Below are positions 14,789 to 22,062 of a stretch of DNA of 38,023 nucleotides, in pieces. Below the pieces are notes generated by a model that was not told where the DNA came from, did no database searches, and saw only the letters and a program-made list of their open reading frames with translations. This DNA is from Bacillota bacterium. GTDB lineage: Bacteria; Bacillota; Clostridia; Peptostreptococcales; Anaerovoracaceae. Both the position numbers and the translations under genes were made by a program. Within the stretch, counting starts at the first letter, position 1, and the number at the start of each line of letters is the position of its first letter. Where the stretch lies: NCBI GenBank assembly GCA_016293805.1, contig JAEDDI010000016.1:1-38023 (forward strand), read 5' to 3'.

Positions 14789-16564
14789 TTATGCTTTTAT
14801 TTTCTCATCTATTCCGAACTTCTCAATATATTCAGCATAGTACCTGTCGAAACCGTGCTGTCTTTCTATTTCCATTCTGTCTGCAAGTCCGTGAGCTTCT
14901 ATATTATTACCTTCAACATCCATCTTGATAGCGATACCCACATTGGAACAGTGATCTCCTATCCTCTCGAAGTTTGTAAGCATATCGTTAAATACAAATC
15001 CGTGATTGTACTGACATATTCCCTTCTGGATTCTATCGATGTGATGCAGTTTCATCTCATCGCACAGGTTGTCTATGATTTCTTCAAGAGGCTCAATCCT
15101 GTATGCCGCTTCAATGTCATCCTCGGTAAACGCAGTGACGGTAAGGCCTACAATCTCCTTAATAACCGCCAGAAGTCTGTCCATTTCATGCTGAGCCATA
15201 GGCGTGAAGTGAATTCCCTTTTCGTGAATTTCCTGAGCGCATTCAGCAAGGTTTTCCGCATGGTCGCTCATTCTTTCGAAGTCGTTAATAGCATGAAGAT
15301 ATTTGCTCACCGAATTATTCTGTTCATCAGAAAGCTCCTTCTTCATGATTTTAACGATGTAGCTTCCCAGCTTGTCCTCATATGTATCTATTACATTCTC
15401 AAGCTCATCAACACGTTTTGCTCCCTCTTCACTGTAATATGAAAACAGTGCGATTGCCTCTTCCAGGTTTGTTTTTGTTGTTCTGGCCATCGAGTTGATT
15501 GTGATTCTTGTCTGCTCGACAGCAAGGGCAGGATGCGCAAGGAATCTTTCCTCAAGTCTGTCGACATCCTTGAGCTCCTCTATATCCTCTTCCTGATCGC
15601 GTATAAGCCGTACAACAATCTTCTCCATTATACCTATACAAGGTGTAAGGATAATAACTATAACAGTTCTGAAGACTGTGTTAAGAAGCGCTATGCTCAT
15701 CATGTTCATGGTCATATGCATGAACTCGAAATCAAATATAGCATTGGCTGAATAGAAGACAATGCTGAACAGTATAACGCCCAGAGTATCTACCATAAGA
15801 TAGATAAACGCGGTTCTCTTACCATTGGCATTGGCCCCAAGAGCCGATAACAGAACCGGCACCGCAGCACCTATAGCTATACCCATGATCATCGGAAGAG
15901 CAAGCTTGAAATCGATTGCTCCTGTGACTGCAAGCGTCTGAAGAATACCTACAGCTGCAGATGCGCTCTGTATAACGCTTGTAAAAAGAATACCGATGAG
16001 AATTCCAAGAAGCGGATTTGAGAATGTTGTCAGCATATTGATGAAAGTCTCGCTCTCGCGAAGCGGATATACCGCATCACTCATAGCTCCTATGCCGTAC
16101 ATTAGTACTGCAAATCCAAGCATTATCGTTCCTATGTAATGATTCTGTTCCTTCTTTGTGAACATTAGCAGGATGATGCCGGCAACCGCCACAATAGTAG
16201 TGAATGTGTCAGTTGAAAATACGGCGAACACACCGCCGCCGCCAAAGGCTGAAAGGCAGATAATCCATCCTGTTATGGATGTTCCTATAATGGCTCCCAT
16301 TATAATTCCGATTGCCTGGTTAACCTTCATCATGCCCGAGTTAACAAATCCGACAACCATTACCGATGTGGCCGAAGAACTCTGAATTACAGCTGTAACT
16401 CCGGTTCCCAGCAGAATCCCCTTGAGGGAATTGCTTGATAACCGGTAAAGTACAAGTTCCAGCTTGCTTCCTGCCACCTTCTTAAGTCCGTCGCTCATAA
16501 GCGACATTCCGAACAGGAAGAGTGCAACTCCGCCAAGCAGAGCCAACACATTTGTAATACTCAT
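14789..16564 (-). CDS. Na/Pi-cotransporter family protein with PhoU-like tail
   Basis: Predicted sodium-coupled phosphate transporter of the NptA/YjbB type. 591 residues: two repeated membrane halves (about 5-310), each with the family QSSSATSV / QSASAAVG signature (GTGVTAVIQSSSATSV and LFTSVIQSASAAVG), then a cytosolic helical region (about 340-560) with two PhoU-like repeats (NDFERMSDHAENLAE and NFERIGDHCSNVG). The PhoU part suggests regulation by phosphate status. The ATG at 16564 is chosen because a strong promoter predicts transcription starting near 16598, which excludes the in-frame TTG at 16600. Confidence 0.9.
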   Translation of the reverse strand: MSITNVLALLGGVALFLFGMSLMSDGLKKVAGSKLELVLYRLSSNSLKGILLGTGVTAVIQSSSATSVMVVGFVNSGMMKVNQAIGIIMGAIIGTSITGWIICLSAFGGGGVFAVFSTDTFTTIVAVAGIILLMFTKKEQNHYIGTIMLGFAVLMYGIGAMSDAVYPLRESETFINMLTTFSNPLLGILIGILFTSVIQSASAAVGILQTLAVTGAIDFKLALPMIMGIAIGAAVPVLLSALGANANGKRTAFIYLMVDTLGVILFSIVFYSANAIFDFEFMHMTMNMMSIALLNTVFRTVIVIILTPCIGIMEKIVVRLIRDQEEDIEELKDVDRLEERFLAHPALAVEQTRITINSMARTTKTNLEEAIALFSYYSEEGAKRVDELENVIDTYEDKLGSYIVKIMKKELSDEQNNSVSKYLHAINDFERMSDHAENLAECAQEIHEKGIHFTPMAQHEMDRLLAVIKEIVGLTVTAFTEDDIEAAYRIEPLEEIIDNLCDEMKLHHIDRIQKGICQYNHGFVFNDMLTNFERIGDHCSNVGIAIKMDVEGNNIEAHGLADRMEIERQHGFDRYYAEYIEKFGIDEKIKA

Positions 16565-16604
16565 TTCTTTCCCTAATTCCTTTCTTTCATTTCCTGCCAA
16601 TATA

Positions 16605-16632
16605 ATTATAGTACCAAACAGTTAATAGTCAA
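16605..16632 (-). promoter_or_regulatory. Promoter of the Na/Pi cotransporter gene
   Basis: Minus strand -35 TTGACT (16627-16632), 16-base spacer, -10 TATAAT (16605-16610). Near consensus; it lies directly after the yihY-type gene. Confidence 0.75.
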
Positions 16633-16637
16633 CAGGA

Positions 16638-17519
16638 TTACCTGCCGCTTGATATTCTTTTTCTGAGTTTTCCCGCGCCTGTATCAAGCCATACCTTGTT
16701 GAAAAGCACGCCCAGGCACTGAACCCAGGAAATGAAATAGAACCAGAATAACAGCGCGACGATTGTGGCAAGTGAACCGTAAATAATATTGTAATTCCCC
16801 GCTGTCATTACATAATTTGTGTATCTCGCATAAACAAGTGTAACAAGAACCATTCCAACTGCCGAGAATATACTGCCCGGAAGCATATCGAGCACACTGC
16901 CAAGTCCCTTTCTTTCCGTCAGTGATACTATTGAATTCAGAAATACCATCAGAAGGTACATCACAAACGAAAATACCCACCTCAGAATCATCCATATACC
17001 GCTGACCTCGTATGTAATGCCCAGCTTCATCTTCATTGCGGCAAGAACCGCATACAGAATCTGTTCGCCGAAAACTACAGCCACAAGTCCGAAAGACAGT
17101 GCGATTATTGTAACGAAAATCGTAAATATTGCACGGAATCTTTCCTGAAAATATCCCTTGCCGGTGCTCTTTCCGCCGCTCATGGTATAGTTGGTTATTC
17201 TTGTCATTGAAAACTGTGCACGTGATGCCGCCCACAGCGCAACTATTGTGAGAACTATGCTCGTGGTAGTGTTGTCCGACTGGGTAAGCCATCCGCTGAC
17301 ACTGTCACCTATCACTCCCGGAAGATATCTGGTAACTATATCCTGGATAAAATCGGTTGATATGTTGAATATATTCAGCATCTGCGACAGTACGATAATA
17401 AGCGGCACTATTGACATCATATAATAGAATGCCGCCTGTGCTGCAAATCCCTGGTAGTAAGGGTCCTGAAGCCTCTGAATAGCCATCAGAACCATCTGTG
17501 CAAATCTGTTATTTATCAT
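16638..17519 (-). CDS. YihY/BrkB-family inner membrane protein
   Basis: 293 residues with about six hydrophobic helices and the UPF0761/YihY signature GFAAQAAFYYMMSIVPLIIVLSQ near the N-terminus and YGSLATIVALLFWFYFISWVQCLG near the C-terminus. Often annotated as ribonuclease BN, which is a historical error; the true function is unknown, with roles in envelope or transport suggested for the family. Its start overlaps the rdgB end by 11 bases, so the two are translated from one message. Confidence 0.88.
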   Translation of the reverse strand: MINNRFAQMVLMAIQRLQDPYYQGFAAQAAFYYMMSIVPLIIVLSQMLNIFNISTDFIQDIVTRYLPGVIGDSVSGWLTQSDNTTTSIVLTIVALWAASRAQFSMTRITNYTMSGGKSTGKGYFQERFRAIFTIFVTIIALSFGLVAVVFGEQILYAVLAAMKMKLGITYEVSGIWMILRWVFSFVMYLLMVFLNSIVSLTERKGLGSVLDMLPGSIFSAVGMVLVTLVYARYTNYVMTAGNYNIIYGSLATIVALLFWFYFISWVQCLGVLFNKVWLDTGAGKLRKRISSGR

Positions 17520-18105
17520 CTTCCAAAAGCTTCTCCCTCAACTTCACAAGAGCCTTTGCCCTGTGACTAATTCTGTTTTTAATTTCCGGAGAAAGCTCTC
17601 CGAATGTCCTGTCATACCCCGCAGGCTGAAACATCGGATCGTATCCGAATCCGTTTGTTCCTCTCTCCTCTTCAATAATATGTCCCTCACATTCACCCCT
17701 TGCAGAAACTGTTCTTCCATCGGGATATACCAGAGTAATCACTGCCACATATCTTGCAGTTCTGTCCCCGAAAGGAACGCCTTCGAGAAGTTCAAGGACT
17801 TTCCTGTTGTTCTCCTCATCATCTCCTGAAGGTGTAAACCTCGCCGACATAACTCCCGGCGCTCCTCCCAGATAATCTACACAAAGTCCTGAATCATCCG
17901 CTACGCTCGGTCTTCCGGAGAGCTTCATTATCTCGTATGCTTTCTTGTAGGAATTCTCTTCGAATGTTTCCCCGTCCTCAACGATTTCAACATCGGGAAC
18001 TCCGGCATCATCTCTTGAGACAATGCTCATATCAAATTCCTTTAAAATCTTTTCTATTTCTTCAATCTTGTGTCTGTTTCTAGTTGCTGCTACAATTGTA
18101 TCCAT
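17509..18105 (-). CDS. rdgB: XTP/dITP diphosphatase (RdgB/HAM1)
   Basis: Hydrolyses non-canonical purine triphosphates (XTP, ITP, dITP) to monophosphates, keeping them out of nucleic acids. 198 residues, full length: N-terminal ATRNRHKIEEI (nucleotide/phosphate contact), VADDSGLCVDYLGGAPGVMSAR with acidic metal ligands, and FGYDPMF plus SHRAKAL at the C-terminus, all family hallmarks. ATG at 18105 is preferred to 18117 because GGGGG lies at a proper distance before it. First gene of a two-gene unit with the yihY-type gene. Confidence 0.95.
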   Translation of the reverse strand: MDTIVAATRNRHKIEEIEKILKEFDMSIVSRDDAGVPDVEIVEDGETFEENSYKKAYEIMKLSGRPSVADDSGLCVDYLGGAPGVMSARFTPSGDDEENNRKVLELLEGVPFGDRTARYVAVITLVYPDGRTVSARGECEGHIIEEERGTNGFGYDPMFQPAGYDRTFGELSPEIKNRISHRAKALVKLREKLLEDDK

Positions 18106-18130
18106 ATTTTCCCCCATTCATAATAAAAAA

Positions 18131-18160
18131 ATTATACCATACTAGTACTGGACTTTGCAA
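18131..18160 (-). promoter_or_regulatory. Extended -10 promoter of rdgB
   Basis: Minus strand TGGTATAAT (TATAAT at 18131-18136, TGn extension) with -35 TTGCAA (18155-18160), 18-base spacer. Confidence 0.65.
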
Positions 18161-18198
18161 TTTCAGTGAAGTAGAATATTACTTTAAGGAGAAGCACA

Positions 18199-19104
18199 AT
18201 GAAAGCAGTAATATTCAACGGCAACAGCATTAACCCGGGAGATGTGTCATGGGAACCTGTAACATCCCTCGCAGATACAGTCATATACCCGGATACCGCC
18301 GATGATGAGAGAATTGAAAGAGCACGGGGCTTTGACGGAATTCTCACAGACAGAACAGGCATTGACCGAAACACAATGGAAAACCTGCCTGACCTTAAAT
18401 TTATACTCAAACTTGCAACAGGCTACGATAACATAGATCTGAAATGTGCGCAGGAGCTCGGAATCAGAGTTTTCAACATACCGGCATATTCAACAGATGC
18501 AGTGGCACAGCACGCCATGGCCCTTATTCTTGAAATAGCCTGTGCACTTCCTGAAAACCACTCAAGAGCGGCAGTCACAGCTCCGGCAGGATACGGTCTT
18601 GAGCAGGGATATGCCCCTTCGTTTCTTCTGTCAGGCAAAAGTCTTGGTATAGCAGGATACGGAAACATTGGAAAAAAAACCGCGCAGCTTGCAGAAGCCT
18701 TCGGCATGGAGATAAACATTTACAGCCGCGACAGAGAAAAATGTATAAAATCAGACATATTGTCCCTTCATATGCCTCTGACACGCGAAACTTATCATAT
18801 GGTCAACAGAGACTTCATATCAGAAATGAAGGACGGCGCTGTTATCATCAATACAGCAAGAGGAGCGCTCATAGACGAATATGCTCTGACAGATGCTCTT
18901 AAATCAGGCAAAATTGCTGCGGCGGGTGTGGATGTTCTGGAGGATGAACCTGCTCTTTCAAGTCCTCTGCGCAGTGCGCCTAATGTGAATATAACGCCGC
19001 ATGTTGCTTTTGCAGCAAGAGAGACGAGACAGAAACTAATCGATATCGCAGGAGATGTCCTGAGAGGATACATTGAAGGAAAGGAGATTAACAGAATAGT
19101 ATGA
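18199..19104 (+). CDS. Compact D-2-hydroxyacid dehydrogenase, copy A
   Basis: 301-residue NAD(P)-dependent dehydrogenase that should interconvert a 2-oxoacid and a D-2-hydroxyacid. ATGYDNID, AYSTDAVAQHAMAL, Rossmann GYGNIG (153-158), and catalytic Arg221 (NTARGALIDE), Glu250 (VLEDEP) and His268 (TPHVAF) are all present. After the second Rossmann strand (INIYSRD) the chain goes almost directly to SDILSLHMPLT; about 20 residues found there in most relatives are absent. Arg instead of Asp after that strand suggests NADP use (inference). Lacks the Trp that usually follows the catalytic His region. AAGGAG ribosome site. Overlaps copy B by 4 bases. Substrate unknown. Confidence 0.85.
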   Translation: MKAVIFNGNSINPGDVSWEPVTSLADTVIYPDTADDERIERARGFDGILTDRTGIDRNTMENLPDLKFILKLATGYDNIDLKCAQELGIRVFNIPAYSTDAVAQHAMALILEIACALPENHSRAAVTAPAGYGLEQGYAPSFLLSGKSLGIAGYGNIGKKTAQLAEAFGMEINIYSRDREKCIKSDILSLHMPLTRETYHMVNRDFISEMKDGAVIINTARGALIDEYALTDALKSGKIAAAGVDVLEDEPALSSPLRSAPNVNITPHVAFAARETRQKLIDIAGDVLRGYIEGKEINRIV

Positions 19105-20012
19105 AGATAAAAGTACTCGATGTGGAATACATCAACCCCGGTGAGCCGTTATGGCAGAAACTTGCGGAATTCGGAGAGCTTACACTCATCGGCAACACAT
19201 CTTATGATGCTCTTGCAGACACCATAGCTGATGCCGAAATCGTATTCACAAGCAAATGCCGCATAACAGATGAAGTTCTTGACAGATGTCCGAATGTCCG
19301 GTTTATCGGGGAACTTGCAACAGGATTTGACAACATAGATATTGAGGCGTGCAGAAGACGCGGCATCGCAGTCTACAATATCCCCGGATACTCAACAGAT
19401 GCAGTTGCGCAGCACACAATAGCGCTTCTTCTTGAAGCCGCCAATAAGGTTGCCGCAAACAACGAACTCTCAAAGGAAGGAAAATGGTTCAACCGTCCCG
19501 GATTTGACTACAGCCTGGCACCTCTGATACTTCTGAACGGCAGATCCCTCGGCATAGTAGGCTACGGCAGCATCGGAAGTAAAGTTGCAGAAATTGCACA
19601 GGCTCTTGGCATGAAGATAAACATTTACAGCCGTGATAAAAAAGCCTGCATAGAATCGGATTTCGTTTCCCTGCACTGCCCTGCAGCATCAGATAATTAT
19701 CATATGGTTGACAGCAGCTTCATCTCACAGATGAAGGAAGGGGCAGTTTTAATCAATACAGCAAGGGGCGCACTTATTGATGAGAATGCACTGCTTGACG
19801 CGCTTGACAGCGGCAGAATTTCCATGGCATGTCTTGACGTTCTTGAAAAAGAACCGCCTTCGGATAATCCGCTCATAGGTCATCCAAAGACATTTGTCAC
19901 TCCACACATCGCATGGGCTCCTAAGGAAACAAGAGATAAGATAATACTCATAGCATACGACAATCTGAAATCATGGATTAACGGTAAAGACAGCAAAAAC
20001 CGCCTTGTTTAA
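19101..20012 (+). CDS. Compact D-2-hydroxyacid dehydrogenase, copy B
   Basis: 303 residues, clearly a paralogue of the gene before it (shared NIPxYSTDAVAQH, INIYSRD, YHMV, NTARGALIDE). Rossmann GYGSIG (154-159); catalytic Arg222, Glu251 and His269 in TPHIAWAP. It has the same shortened stretch between INIYSRD and SDFVSLHCP as copy A, so the deletion predates the duplication. Copy B keeps the GKWFNRP segment that copy A has lost. ATG overlaps the copy A stop (ATGA), so translation is coupled; the proteins may have different substrates or form a mixed dimer (inference). Its stop codon lies in a terminator loop. Confidence 0.86.
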   Translation: MKIKVLDVEYINPGEPLWQKLAEFGELTLIGNTSYDALADTIADAEIVFTSKCRITDEVLDRCPNVRFIGELATGFDNIDIEACRRRGIAVYNIPGYSTDAVAQHTIALLLEAANKVAANNELSKEGKWFNRPGFDYSLAPLILLNGRSLGIVGYGSIGSKVAEIAQALGMKINIYSRDKKACIESDFVSLHCPAASDNYHMVDSSFISQMKEGAVLINTARGALIDENALLDALDSGRISMACLDVLEKEPPSDNPLIGHPKTFVTPHIAWAPKETRDKIILIAYDNLKSWINGKDSKNRLV

Positions 20013-20023
20013 GGGCGGTTTTT
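19996..20023. terminator. Bidirectional terminator around the copy B stop codon
   Basis: 9-bp stem AAAACCGCC/GGCGGTTTT with 9-base loop containing TAA, then T on the plus side and T-rich on the minus side. Serves both converging genes (dehydrogenase and lysyl-tRNA synthetase). Confidence 0.8.
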
Positions 20024-20029
20024 AAATCC

Positions 20030-22042
20030 TTATCTTATTGCTGTTCCTTCAGGAACAATGTCATCCACAAATATTATCTGGCATCCGCATGCGCTGTTTG
20101 TTGCAGCAAGCAGCATACCTTCTGACTTTACACCTGTGAATCTTGCAGGCGCAAGATTTGCAACAACAATAATCTTTCTTCCTACAAGTTCTTCTGGAAG
20201 ATAATCGTTCTTGATACTTGAAACGATTACTCTTTCTTTTATTCCGTCAAACAGAGTAAGCTTATAGTTGCTGTGCGACTTCCTTATTTCCTGGCACTTG
20301 ACAATCCTGCAGACCCTAAGATCTATTTCCCCGAATCTGTCGATATCAATCTCTTCCTTGACAGGTGCAACAGGGTCAGGATCTCCATAAACTCTTTCAA
20401 TCTTTCTTGACTCTTCAACCGGTTCCGGCTCTGCCTGAGGATGAAGTTCTTCTTCTGTCTTAGGTGTTGAGAAATCAAGAAGAGGAAGATAATCGTTTTT
20501 ATCTATTGCGTACAGGAACAGATAAAGTCTTGGACCTCTTTCCTTAGCTATAAGCATCCTGTAGACAATCTTGAAGAATGCACCCTGAAGTTTCTTGATA
20601 TCATCACGGTCTTCACCGAATACAATCTTAGGTATTGCGTAAAGCTGTGAATTGAGCTGGTCAAGGTCGTATTCTGCGTTTCCAAGATAGTCTCTCAGAA
20701 GTTCGATTTCTTTCTTTTCATCTTCGCTCAGCGATTCATAAAGTTCCCAGTCTCTTGTTGTTCTGAGTCTGTTTGCCTGCTCCGGAGCACATTTCTCGAG
20801 CCAGTTTCTGGCAAGATCAAGTCTCTGTGCGAAATCCTCGTATTTGAACGGCTGATTAATCTTCTCAAATACAGTCTCCATCATAGGAATGTTGAAGTCA
20901 ACGATTGATCCCAGCTGCACAAGCAGTGACATTGGAACAGTCTTAATATCCGATGTCTCATTGAGACAGTTTTCCATTACAACCTGTGTGAATTCGTTAG
21001 CAGTTCCGTCCCTGTACTGGTTATACTGCTTGTCAAACTCAAAGTACTGGCGCAGTATTCCGTCATCGAAGCAGAAATCAAATGCTTTAGTAGGTTCACT
21101 CTTTGAATACAGCCAAAGAATCACTTCCGGCTGATAAAAACTGAGAAGCGTTTCCGGTGTCATGTTAAGTCCGGATGAGCCTGACATTTTTCCTGCAACA
21201 CCCTTGATTCCTATGAACTCGTATCCCTGGAATTCGGGAGCATCGTATCCGAAAATCTTCTTCGCTATCACTTTTGAAGTATCGTAGCTTCCGCCGGGTG
21301 ATGCATGGTCTTTTCCGCCCGGTTCAAAATCAACGCCTTCATAAAGCCATCTCATGGCCCAGTCAACCTTCCATGCAAGCTTGGCGTTGAACTGTGTTCT
21401 GAAATCAAATGTTCCCCTGTGTCCGCATGTACATTCATACTCTGCAACCTTAGTCTCATCATTATACGATGTTATGGTTGTTGTATCCTTGCCGCAGCAA
21501 GGGCAGTAAATACTTGCAGGATAGTATTTTTCTCTTTCTCCTTCTTCTGCATCCTGAGTTCTGAAGCTGTCAAGGATATCAAATATCTCTGCTCTCTTTT
21601 CCATTGCAAGAAGTACAAGATCCTGGTATTTTCCGCTTCTGTACATCTCCGCCTGGTATCTGAAGTCCATGTCGATATGGAACGCCTCGATGGATTTCAT
21701 GAACTCCTCTTCGAAATATGATGCATATGTTCCCTCTCCCTCATTGAAAGGGTTAGGAACGTCAACGTAAGCATTGCCGATATATTTTTCGAACCCTTCT
21801 GTTACCTTTGATACATTTACCGGAACTTTTCTCAGTCTGTCAAGTTCATCCCATGAGAAAAGAAGTCTGGCTTTTTTGCCGGCTCTCTCAAGAGCCTTGC
21901 ATACAAAGTATGCAGTTGCGATATCTCTGAAGTTCCCTATGTGTATTGAGCCTGAAGGAGAAATGCCTGCCGCGCAAACATATTCTTCCTTATCCGGCTT
22001 CTTTGCGATTATTCTCTGTGCAATCTCGTCTGACCAATGCAT
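20030..22042 (-). CDS. lysK: Class I lysyl-tRNA synthetase fused to a C-terminal tRNA-binding domain
   Basis: Charges tRNA-Lys with lysine. This is the archaeal-type class I enzyme, unrelated to the class II LysS of most bacteria: HIGN at 34-37, KMSGSSG at 285-291, and a zinc knuckle (CPCC at 180-183 with Cys204 and Cys206). The catalytic and helical-bundle parts fill about 1-525. An acidic proline/glutamate linker (about 528-562) then leads to a C-terminal OB-fold of the Trbp111/EMAPII/MetRS-tail type (about 563-670: FGEIDLRVCRI, NLAPARFTGVKSEGMLLAA), a general tRNA-binding module. Ordinary class I LysRS lacks it and is near 500-530 residues. GAGGT ribosome site. Last gene of the greA-asnS transcript. 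Confidence 0.92.
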   Translation of the reverse strand: MHWSDEIAQRIIAKKPDKEEYVCAAGISPSGSIHIGNFRDIATAYFVCKALERAGKKARLLFSWDELDRLRKVPVNVSKVTEGFEKYIGNAYVDVPNPFNEGEGTYASYFEEEFMKSIEAFHIDMDFRYQAEMYRSGKYQDLVLLAMEKRAEIFDILDSFRTQDAEEGEREKYYPASIYCPCCGKDTTTITSYNDETKVAEYECTCGHRGTFDFRTQFNAKLAWKVDWAMRWLYEGVDFEPGGKDHASPGGSYDTSKVIAKKIFGYDAPEFQGYEFIGIKGVAGKMSGSSGLNMTPETLLSFYQPEVILWLYSKSEPTKAFDFCFDDGILRQYFEFDKQYNQYRDGTANEFTQVVMENCLNETSDIKTVPMSLLVQLGSIVDFNIPMMETVFEKINQPFKYEDFAQRLDLARNWLEKCAPEQANRLRTTRDWELYESLSEDEKKEIELLRDYLGNAEYDLDQLNSQLYAIPKIVFGEDRDDIKKLQGAFFKIVYRMLIAKERGPRLYLFLYAIDKNDYLPLLDFSTPKTEEELHPQAEPEPVEESRKIERVYGDPDPVAPVKEEIDIDRFGEIDLRVCRIVKCQEIRKSHSNYKLTLFDGIKERVIVSSIKNDYLPEELVGRKIIVVANLAPARFTGVKSEGMLLAATNSACGCQIIFVDDIVPEGTAIR

Positions 22043-22062
22043 TTTACTATTACCTCATTTCT

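Noticed and set aside
18155..18180. Promoter for the dehydrogenase pair
   Set aside because: TTGCAA is present but no -10 box lies at an acceptable distance on the plus strand.
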